Assembly (NCBI GenBank): GCA_020852275.1
Contig: JADZBE010000007.1
Location: 1 to 64,000, forward strand
Length of the DNA stretch: 64,000 nucleotides
DNA from: Phycisphaerales bacterium
GTDB taxonomy: Bacteria > Planctomycetota > Phycisphaerae > UBA1845
Reading direction: 5' to 3'
The translations under genes were made by a program, and so were the position numbers. The notes beneath the pieces were generated by a model. The model ran no database searches. It was not told the origin of the DNA and worked only from the letters and a program-made list of their open reading frames with translations. Positions 50,535 through 58,495 of this stretch are shown here, piece by piece. Within the stretch, counting starts at the first letter, position 1. Every line of letters begins with the position of its first letter.

Positions 50535-53500
50535 ATGGTGAAGGTATTCTCGCTCGCCGGGCTCATGGCGGGTCTGCTTGCCGGGGCCGGTTCGCGCGCG
50601 GCGTGGGCGCTTCCGCAGGACAGCGGCGCCGGCAATCCCCAACTTGCTTCCTCACAGATTCAGCCTCCTCCAGGCGATCAGCCGCCCGCCGCAGGGAAGA
50701 AGGGGCAGGGAAAGAAAGGCAAGGGCAAGAAGGGCAAGGGCAAGGGGAAGGACGCTGCCGGCAAGGCGGATGGAGCCCAGCCGAAGGGGGAGAAGGGCGC
50801 CGGCAAGAAGCCCGTGCCCAAGATCCAGCAACCCCAGGAGACGCCCACCGCCCAGACGCCGCCTGCCCAATCCACAACGCCCGACGCTCCCATGCAGGAG
50901 GGCGAGCAGAAGCCCGGCGTTGAAGGCGAGAAGAAGGCGCCCGGTGAGAAGAAATCCTCCGACGACGGCGCGGGGAAGGGCGGCGCGACGGGCGCGGACA
51001 AGAAGCTTGGGCAGCAGGTCAACAAGATCGAGGCCAAGGATCTCGCCCGCGAACTGCTGGGCGACGAAGGCGACGGCGGGCGCCAAGGAGATGGGAAGGC
51101 CCAGCCCGGCGGTGCGCCGCAGGGCGAACCTCGGCGCTCGGATGTGCCGTTTAAGAACATGTCGGGCGAGGACATCCTCGGCGTCATCAACACAATGGAC
51201 CTCGGCCTGACGGGCGCGGACCTGCAGGTCGAAATCGTCGGCAAGAACATCGTCATCAAAGGCGCGCCCGAGGACGTGGAGAAGCTCGAGGCCCTCGTGC
51301 TCCTGCTGGACCGGCTGCAGAAGGACATGCTCAAGTCCGTCGAAACCGTCGTGCTCAAGCAGAAGGGCGCGGAGGAGATCTCCCGGGCGGTGACCGACGC
51401 CCTGCGGGACGTGTTCCCGATGCCCACCGGTCGCGCGGAGCAGCCGTTTAAAATCTCCCCGATCGGCGGCAACGTCGTGCTCATCGTGGCCATGCCGGAG
51501 CACATGGACTTCATCAAGGACGTGGTGACGCGGCTGGATGAACTTCCGCCGCCGGAGCTGGGCGAGTGGCTGACGTTCGAGATCAAGAACCGCAAGGCGA
51601 GCGACGTCCTGAAGGAAGTTCAGGACATGCTCAGCAAGATACGCACGCAGCTCGGCGTGCGGACGGGCGAGCTGGCGATCAAAGCGATCGACGCGACGAA
51701 CCAGTTGCAGGTCTTCGCGCCGGAGAAGGAGCGGGATCGGATTCAGAAGATCATCGACGCCGTGGACGTGGCGCCCAAGGAGGATTGGGGCGAGGTGAAG
51801 ATGGTCATGTTCCCTCTGCTGCACTCGAAAGCGGAGGATTTCGTCAATACGCTCAACGATCTGCTGACGTCGCAGGAGGGCCGCGACGCCGCAACGGAGA
51901 CGATCCTGCGTCTGAGCCTGATGGTCGTGGATCCCAAGACCGGCGCGGTCAACCCGATCAAGCCGATCGACTTGTCGCGGACCAACAAGCTCATCGCCGA
52001 CCCCGGCACCAACAGTATCCTCGTCGCCACGGTGGAGAAGAACATCCCCGGTTTTGCGGAGTTGATCCGCCTGCTGGACGGCATCCCCCTGGCGGAGGAC
52101 GTCCAGGTGGAACTGGTCCCCCTGCGCTTCGCGGAAGCCAGCGACCTTGAAGAGAAACTCAGCACGCTGTTCGAGAGCGGCCCGGACCTGCTGCCCGACC
52201 CCGGCGACATCAACCGCGACGGCGTGCCCAAGCAGGAGGCGGGCAAGGCGCTGGCGTACAAGTTCAGCGTCGTGGCCGACTCGCGGTCCAATACCATCGT
52301 GCTGGCGGGTCGCGCGGAGCAGGTGTCGCTGGCGAAGCGCGTGGTCGAGGGGCTGGACCAGCCGTTCCGCTACAAGCATCCGATCCGCATGATCCGGCTG
52401 CAGAACGGCGACGCGATCCGCATCGGCAAGCTGCTTACCGACATGCTCGAGCAGCGGCAGGACGCGTACAACGCGGTGGCCAACGACATGGCGGCCGAGG
52501 CGGAGCGCGTGTTCCTGACCATCGACGTGAACAGCAACGCGCTGATCGTGTCGGCCAGCGAGCCGAACATCGCCGAGATCGAGTCGCTGGTGAAGACGCT
52601 GGACATCGCGCCCACGCGGAACCTGACGCAGCTTGGGATCATCAAGTGTCATCACCTCTCGGCGACGACGCTGGCGGAGAAGATCAAGGAGCTGTGGGAG
52701 CGCAAACTGAGCATCCTCGATGAGGCGGAGCAGTTCCGCGATGAGCCGGTGATCGTGGCCGACGAGCGCAGCAACTCGCTCCTGGTGGCGGCCGGCCCGG
52801 ACGACTTCGCGCAGATTCAGCAGCTCGTGGAGAACCTCGAAAAAGAAAAGCCGGTGGACAACATCCGCATCTTCGGGCTGAAGTTCGCGGACGCGATGCA
52901 GATGAAGACGAAGTTCGAGGAGCTGTTCCAGGGCTTGTCGCCGCTGATCGGCGAGGAGAACGAGCCGACGTTCATCTCGGATGAGCGCAGCAACTCGCTG
53001 ATCGTCGCGGCGTCGCAGGACGCGATGGAGCGCGTGGAGACGCTGGTGACCAAGCTGGACGTGGAGTCCGGCCCGACAACGGCGATCCTCCAGGCGTACA
53101 CGCTTCAGTTCGCCAACGCGCTCAACATCGCGCAGAAGATGACGCGGCTGTTCGAGGATCGCCAGCAGGGCGGGGACAGCGGCGAGCGCACGCCGGTGGT
53201 GATCGTGCCGTTCGAGGGGACCAACAGCCTGGTGATCAGCGCCTCGCGCGACGACCACGCCGTGGTGACGGACCTGATGCGGCTCTTGGATCAGAAGTCG
53301 GCGCTCGCCAAGCAGGTCGAGATTTTCCCGCTGCAGTACGCCAAGGCAGAGGACGCCTCGCAATCGCTCGAGGAGCTTTTTAACCAGGCATCCTCGGACG
53401 GAGACTCCGGTCGTCCGGACGCCATCGCCGTCGTGCCGGATGCGCGCAGCAACTCGCTGGTGGTGTGGGCGTCGGCGTCGCAGCTCGAGGACGTGGCCGC

Positions 53501-55493
53501 GATGATCAAGAAGCTGGACACGACGAACGTCGGTCCGCGGCAGTCGGTGCGCGTGGTCCAGCTCAAGCAGGCGCTGGCGGAGGATTTTGCCACGGTTCTG
53601 CAGGACGCGATCTTCGGCGAAAACGAGGACGAAAACACTTCGGTGATGATCTCGTTTCAGGAGACGCGCGACGACGGGACGAAGGTCGAGCACAAGCTGC
53701 TGCGCCAGGACGTGCGCTTCACGCCGGATGCGCGGACGAACTCCATCTTCGTGTACGCGCCGGAAAAAAGCATCGACGCGCTGGAGTCCATGATCCGCAA
53801 CATCGACCAGATCCGCCCGACGGTCAATGAGATCCGCATGTTCGAGCTGTGGAACAGCAATGCCCAGTCCGTGGTCGAAATGCTGCGCGATCTCTACGAG
53901 CAGGACACGGGCGGGCAGCAGGGCGAGGCCGACATCCGCACGCAGTTCCAGGTGATGGGCTTCCCGATCGAGGGCATCCCGGCGCTGGCGGGGCAGTCGC
54001 TGCGGTTCGTGGCGGACGAGCGGACGAACACCGTCGTGGCCGCGGGCGCGCCGATCGACCTGCAGATGATCGAGGGATTGGTGCGCACGCTGGACAGCGT
54101 GGAGCGCAACGAGCGAGTGGACCAGGTGTATCGCCCCAACACACTCAAGCCGGACGAGTTGTCCACGGCGCTGACGGACTTCCTGCAGCAGGAAGAGGAA
54201 GCTTATCCGCAGGACGAGGGCACGACGTCTTCCTACCAGTTGGCGGAAAAAAAGGTTTCGATCGTCAGCATCGGCGGCGACACGGAGGAGGATCGCGGGT
54301 CCGGGCTGATGATCGGTTCAAGCCCGCGCAAGGCGCCGCAGATTCTGGATCTCATTCAGCAGCTCGATCGCCCCGAGCCGCAGGTGCGCATTTCCGTGCT
54401 CGTCGCCGAGGTCATTCTCGACGATCGCCTCGAATTGGGCATCGAGTTCGCGGCGCAGGACCTGGAGTTCTCCGAGACGGCCGTGCTGGGCCCCAACGGC
54501 ACGGTGATCGGCGACAACGACGCGTTCGACACGGTGTCGGGGACGGACATCGGCGCGGTCGGTCCCGGCGGGTTCTCGTTCACTGTGACGGGGGAGGACT
54601 TCAACTTCCTGCTCCGCGCGCTGCAGACGGAGAGCCGGCTCGAAGTGCTGTCGCGGCCGACGATCGTGGTTGAGAACAACCGCGTGGGCAACATCGACAT
54701 CGGCGACCGGATTCCGATTCCGAAAAGCTCGAATTTGTCGGATACGAGCGCGCGGACGCAGACTTCATTTGATTACGAGGACGTGGGCATCAAGCTGAAC
54801 GTGACCCCGCACATCACGCCGGACAGCTTCGTGCGCATGGACGTCAGCGCGGAGATATCGCAGCTTTCCAACCAGACCATCACCCTGACGGAGGGGTTGA
54901 CGGCGCCGGTCATCAATCAGCGCAAGCTCGAATCAAGCGTCACGGTGAAGGACGGCGAGACCGTCGTTCTCGGCGGCCTGATCACTTCGAGCCAGGAGCA
55001 CGGCGAGAACAAGGTGCCGGTCTTCGGCGATCTTCCGTGGGTGGGCGTGCTGTTCCGCTCGACGCGCGAGGTGTCGCGGCGGACGGAACTGCTGACGATT
55101 CTGACCGTGGAAGTCCTGCGGACCCCGGAGGATTACCACGAGACATCCCTGATCGAGCGCGACATGGGCGAGTCTTCGGATTGGATCAAGAGCCACCGGC
55201 TGATGGAAGGGCTGCGAATCGTGCCGGACCCGTCGATGATGGGTCCGCAGGAAGAAATGGGCCCGAATGGTCAGCCGGCGCCCAACGGAGCGGCGCCCGC
55301 CAAGCCCACGCCGCAAGGGCGCGAGTTGTACGGGCCCAAGCCGCGCCGCTACGGACCGGACCTCAGCAAGCCCGTGGCGAAGTACGGTCCCAAGCTGCCG
55401 GCGCAGAAGCCGCTTCCACCACCGCCGCCGCCACCGGTGAGCGAGGAAAAGCCGACGGCGGAACTTGCCGGCGGACCGAATGAAGAGCGCTGA
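50535..55493 (+). CDS. gspD: Type II secretion outer-membrane secretin GspD with about 13 N-domains
   Basis: Secretins form the outer-membrane pore of type II secretion. The ATG at 50535 has GGAGGG upstream and gives the signal peptide VFSLAGLMAGLLAGAGSRA (an ATG at 50475 is also in frame). Residues about 40-205 are Lys/Pro/Gly-rich. About thirteen N-type domains run from 205 to about 1280, whereas classical GspD has N0-N3. The pore domain covers about 1282-1530: QVRISVLVAEVILDDRLELG, LEVLSRPTIVVENN, GDRIPIP, VTVKDGETVVLGGLI and VPVFGDLPWVGVLFRS. A Pro-rich tail follows. The total is 1652 residues, more than twice normal. It is the only complete secretin in the window. Confidence 0.95.
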   Translation: MVKVFSLAGLMAGLLAGAGSRAAWALPQDSGAGNPQLASSQIQPPPGDQPPAAGKKGQGKKGKGKKGKGKGKDAAGKADGAQPKGEKGAGKKPVPKIQQPQETPTAQTPPAQSTTPDAPMQEGEQKPGVEGEKKAPGEKKSSDDGAGKGGATGADKKLGQQVNKIEAKDLARELLGDEGDGGRQGDGKAQPGGAPQGEPRRSDVPFKNMSGEDILGVINTMDLGLTGADLQVEIVGKNIVIKGAPEDVEKLEALVLLLDRLQKDMLKSVETVVLKQKGAEEISRAVTDALRDVFPMPTGRAEQPFKISPIGGNVVLIVAMPEHMDFIKDVVTRLDELPPPELGEWLTFEIKNRKASDVLKEVQDMLSKIRTQLGVRTGELAIKAIDATNQLQVFAPEKERDRIQKIIDAVDVAPKEDWGEVKMVMFPLLHSKAEDFVNTLNDLLTSQEGRDAATETILRLSLMVVDPKTGAVNPIKPIDLSRTNKLIADPGTNSILVATVEKNIPGFAELIRLLDGIPLAEDVQVELVPLRFAEASDLEEKLSTLFESGPDLLPDPGDINRDGVPKQEAGKALAYKFSVVADSRSNTIVLAGRAEQVSLAKRVVEGLDQPFRYKHPIRMIRLQNGDAIRIGKLLTDMLEQRQDAYNAVANDMAAEAERVFLTIDVNSNALIVSASEPNIAEIESLVKTLDIAPTRNLTQLGIIKCHHLSATTLAEKIKELWERKLSILDEAEQFRDEPVIVADERSNSLLVAAGPDDFAQIQQLVENLEKEKPVDNIRIFGLKFADAMQMKTKFEELFQGLSPLIGEENEPTFISDERSNSLIVAASQDAMERVETLVTKLDVESGPTTAILQAYTLQFANALNIAQKMTRLFEDRQQGGDSGERTPVVIVPFEGTNSLVISASRDDHAVVTDLMRLLDQKSALAKQVEIFPLQYAKAEDASQSLEELFNQASSDGDSGRPDAIAVVPDARSNSLVVWASASQLEDVAAMIKKLDTTNVGPRQSVRVVQLKQALAEDFATVLQDAIFGENEDENTSVMISFQETRDDGTKVEHKLLRQDVRFTPDARTNSIFVYAPEKSIDALESMIRNIDQIRPTVNEIRMFELWNSNAQSVVEMLRDLYEQDTGGQQGEADIRTQFQVMGFPIEGIPALAGQSLRFVADERTNTVVAAGAPIDLQMIEGLVRTLDSVERNERVDQVYRPNTLKPDELSTALTDFLQQEEEAYPQDEGTTSSYQLAEKKVSIVSIGGDTEEDRGSGLMIGSSPRKAPQILDLIQQLDRPEPQVRISVLVAEVILDDRLELGIEFAAQDLEFSETAVLGPNGTVIGDNDAFDTVSGTDIGAVGPGGFSFTVTGEDFNFLLRALQTESRLEVLSRPTIVVENNRVGNIDIGDRIPIPKSSNLSDTSARTQTSFDYEDVGIKLNVTPHITPDSFVRMDVSAEISQLSNQTITLTEGLTAPVINQRKLESSVTVKDGETVVLGGLITSSQEHGENKVPVFGDLPWVGVLFRSTREVSRRTELLTILTVEVLRTPEDYHETSLIERDMGESSDWIKSHRLMEGLRIVPDPSMMGPQEEMGPNGQPAPNGAAPAKPTPQGRELYGPKPRRYGPDLSKPVAKYGPKLPAQKPLPPPPPPPVSEEKPTAELAGGPNEER

Positions 55494-55653
55494 CTGGCAG
55501 CCGGCTGAAGGGGGAAACCGGGTGGCACGGTCTGGCGTACGCGCCTGGCCGCGACGAGCGGGGCAAGACCCTGGTGAGCGGAGTACCGTTGACCATGCCT
55601 CTCGCGCGCTGGGACCCGTTTTCATCCAGTGAGGAGTTGCCTGGCAGCACGAC

Positions 55654-56229
55654 ATGACGATTGCAGAGCTTCAACGCGATGTGACCGACGCTCGCACGGC
55701 GCCGCCTGGGACGAGGGGCGTTCGTTTGCGCAGCGCGCTGCGGACCACGGCCGGTTGTTTGCTGCTCCTGTGCGGCGCGGCCGGCTGCCAACCTTCCGGC
55801 GGCAAGTACGCGGGTCCGCGGATCCAACTGGTCTCGGTGCTGCGCGACGGCAATCCGTGGCGCAATCTCGACGTGGTGCGCGACGAAAAGCCCGAGGGCA
55901 TTCAATTCCGCGTGTTCCTGATTCCGGCCAACGAGCACAAAGGCGTGCTCGTCCCCGGTCTGCTGCACACTGAATTGTACGTTCGTCACCGGGACGCTAA
56001 AGGCGAAATCCACCGGGAATTCGTCAACAGTTGGAACTACAAAACCCAGGATTACACGCACAAGACCAAGCCGACCGCGCTGGGGTATTACTACGTCGTC
56101 GCGCTCTCCTGGGTGCCGCACGACATCCTCAACCGCGAGGTCGAGTTCATCGTGTCCTACGAAGACCCGGCAGGCCGCAAGGCGTACGCGCAGCCCATGC
56201 GGATTTACGTGCCGAAGGAGGCGTTCTAA
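55654..56229 (+). CDS. Putative lipoprotein downstream of gspD
   Basis: The frame begins at ATG 55654. After an Arg-rich stretch comes a hydrophobic segment and a lipobox-like LLLLCGAAGCQPSGG (Ala at -3 rather than the preferred Leu), so lipid attachment near residue 46 is likely. The true start may be downstream, for example GTG at 55681. The mature part (about 145 residues) is beta-rich, with RVFLIPANEHKGVL and YYYVVALSWVPHDILN, resembling planctomycete lipoproteins of unknown function. Being 160 bp after the secretin, it could be a pilotin-like accessory factor, but I see no pilotin family match. Confidence 0.72.
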   Translation: MTIAELQRDVTDARTAPPGTRGVRLRSALRTTAGCLLLLCGAAGCQPSGGKYAGPRIQLVSVLRDGNPWRNLDVVRDEKPEGIQFRVFLIPANEHKGVLVPGLLHTELYVRHRDAKGEIHREFVNSWNYKTQDYTHKTKPTALGYYYVVALSWVPHDILNREVEFIVSYEDPAGRKAYAQPMRIYVPKEAF

Positions 56230-56486
56230 GCGCGAGCGCCAGGCGGTTGCCTTGGAACCGCGCCGCGATCGCACGGGAGCCGATCAGTCCAATCCGACCC
56301 GCGAACGTGTGCGAGCGTTTCTGCCGCAGGGAACAGGCAACCGAGCCGCGATTGTACGCGAGCGTTGTCTTCCGCCTCGAGCCATGACCGCAGGGGAGCG
56401 ATTCCCGTCTCGTGGTCGAATTACAAAGCACCGCTTCCTTACGGGCGCGGCTCTGTAAGCCACCGCGTCCCAGCGGAGGAAGCGCG
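56230..56486. other. Convergent intergenic region with CTTACGG element
   Basis: This region of 257 bp between the lipoprotein stop and the stop of the minus-strand Vgb-like gene includes CACCGCTTCCTTACGGGCGC (56435-56454), the same element as in dnaE insertion 2. I see no gene. Confidence 0.5.
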
Positions 56487-58109
56487 TCACGGCGCGCGGT
56501 TGAGTTTCTTGAGCGGGAAGTGCTCGAGCTTCGTGACCTTGTTGACGCCCGTTTCAGTGAACCAGATCACGCCGTCAGGTCCGACCGTGGTGCCGTCTTT
56601 CAGGCCGGCGTTCGGCGTGGGGATCGCCAGCGACGTAAATGTCTGCGCCGCCGGGTCGAAGATCATGATGTACCCGCGGTTCCGCGTGCCGAAGACGATT
56701 TCGCCGTTGGGTCGCAGCCACATGGGTCCGCCCATCTCCGTCGGAACCGGGAAGTTGTACTCCGTGAATGTGCGCGAATCGACATTGTACACCCCCATGC
56801 CCGCCTCGTTCCAACGGGAGTAGTACACGTTGCCGTCGGAGTACACGCAGAACGCGGGCCCGCCGCCGGGCGTGAGGATGTCCGTGACGGTGCTGCCACC
56901 CAGCGGGATCCGGCCGATCTTGTTGGCGTTGTATTCGGTGAAATAGATCTGGCCGCGGTCGGTGTCTTCAAAGCCTTGGACGACCCAGCAGTTGGGCGTC
57001 GGCATGATGACGGAGCGCAGCCACGTCCGCGTGTCGGGGTCGAACTCGCTGATGCGGTTGGCCTGATGGTCCGTGACCCAGATCGAGCCGTCTGAAGTCT
57101 CGACGGGGATGGCCATGGCCGCGCTGCCATACGGGGCGGCGTAGTTGTAAACGGTGTTGGTGGTGGTATCGAGCCAGCCGAGGCTGCCGCTGTAGTACAT
57201 GCCCGACCAGATGCGCCCCAGCGATCCAACGATGAGCCCGTCCGGGCCGCGCCCGCCGCGCGCTGCGGTGCTGTACTGCGTAAACACGCCGGTCCGCGGG
57301 TTGAGCGAGGTGATAAAGTCGTCAGGCGGCTGGCTGAACCAGACGAGACCGTCTTGTGCCACCGAGATCTGATCAGGAAACGACCCGCGCGGCAGCACGT
57401 ACTCTGTAAAAGCAGCCTCGCGGGGGCTAATCTCGAAAACGGGGTCGGGGTACACCTCCGTCTCGACGATCTCGCTCGCCACGAGAACAGTGATGATTTC
57501 ACGGTCCTTCTCGCGCACCCGCTTGAGGGTGGCGGGAACGACTTGATAAACTCCCTCGCCCGCGCGCACCGGATAGTACACCCGCTCCTCGTCCTGCGCC
57601 GGCGCATCCGCGGGGGCGACATCCTGGATGGCGACCATCTTCCCGTCCATCTGGTTCTGGATGCCCAGAAACGTGCCGCGACGGAAGTGGGCCATGACCC
57701 GCGCGTCGTGCAGCACCAGCCCCCGGCGCACCAGCTCGAAGCTGAGCACGTCATTGTCGAGCCACTGGAACCGTTCAACGAACCGGGGCTCGAAGCCGTC
57801 GAAGCCCAGCCCGCGCGAACATCGCAGCAGCCAGGCGCGCACGGCTTCGGCATCGTCCGCCAGCCCGAGGGGCTGCTTGGCATCAGCAGGCCACAGCAGG
57901 TAGGGCAGCTCGGAGAAATTACGGATGGACTCAAAGACCACGCCGTCCAGCGTGACGGCCTCGATGGGGCGGTGACGATCTCCCATCACGATGCCTCGCA
58001 GGGGCTTGGGGACCTCCGCCTCGGCTGGACTTGTGCTCCAGATAAAGCCGACCCCGATGACGAAGGCGACCCGGGTCATTCTGATCCGACGCAAGATGAT
58101 GGTGCACAT
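56487..58109 (-). CDS. Secreted Vgb/SMP-30-like beta-propeller protein
   Basis: The start at 58109 has GGGAGAGC upstream, and ATG 58079 (MTRVAFVIGVGFIWSTSPAEA) is an alternative with the same signal peptide. Residues about 35-225 are a domain I do not recognise, containing WLLRCSRGLGFDG. Residues about 235-530 are a propeller like virginiamycin B lyase: repeated units such as GLVWFSQPPDDFITSLNP, GSIWVTDHQANRISEFDP, GQIYFTEYNANKIGRI and GVIWFTETGVNKVTKLE. Lyase activity is not implied, as I could not confirm the catalytic histidines. Many such proteins in planctomycetes are secreted with unknown ligands. Confidence 0.8.
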   Translation of the reverse strand: MCTIILRRIRMTRVAFVIGVGFIWSTSPAEAEVPKPLRGIVMGDRHRPIEAVTLDGVVFESIRNFSELPYLLWPADAKQPLGLADDAEAVRAWLLRCSRGLGFDGFEPRFVERFQWLDNDVLSFELVRRGLVLHDARVMAHFRRGTFLGIQNQMDGKMVAIQDVAPADAPAQDEERVYYPVRAGEGVYQVVPATLKRVREKDREIITVLVASEIVETEVYPDPVFEISPREAAFTEYVLPRGSFPDQISVAQDGLVWFSQPPDDFITSLNPRTGVFTQYSTAARGGRGPDGLIVGSLGRIWSGMYYSGSLGWLDTTTNTVYNYAAPYGSAAMAIPVETSDGSIWVTDHQANRISEFDPDTRTWLRSVIMPTPNCWVVQGFEDTDRGQIYFTEYNANKIGRIPLGGSTVTDILTPGGGPAFCVYSDGNVYYSRWNEAGMGVYNVDSRTFTEYNFPVPTEMGGPMWLRPNGEIVFGTRNRGYIMIFDPAAQTFTSLAIPTPNAGLKDGTTVGPDGVIWFTETGVNKVTKLEHFPLKKLNRAP

Positions 58110-58495
58110 GATCTGCTCTCCCCCCCAGGATTCTGTCTTCCAGCCAGCGCCAGCCGAGACGAGGTATGGAGCGACATCCTACCACAATCAGGGGAGTCCA
58201 TCGAGACCGGATTCCCGCATTCCACCACGGGAAGCGTCGCGCAGCACAAGCATTGGCAGGCGCGCGACATGAAACCGCCTGAAGACTCAGCCAAGGCCGC
58301 GCCGTCGCCGTTCTCCCTTTCGCTCACGAGCCGGTTGAGCCGCGGCTGCGGATCCGCCGGATCGCCGCCGGTCCCCGCCTGGGTGATTGGAGGAATCCGG
58401 GTATCATCACGCGGCAGTGCAGGGTCGGCGACGGGAGTCCTATCGAGGGATCGCCGCAGGGACCACGCCCTGCCGTCCCGAAAGGTTGCCAGCAC
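58110..58495. other. Divergent intergenic region
   Basis: This region of 386 bp between two divergently transcribed genes must contain promoters for both. Part of it reads open in several frames, but without recognisable product. I see no repeat family from elsewhere in the window. Confidence 0.4.

Noticed and set aside
50652-53693. 1013-codon minus-strand frame inside gspD
   Set aside because: Antisense shadow of gspD with implausible composition and no ribosome-binding site.
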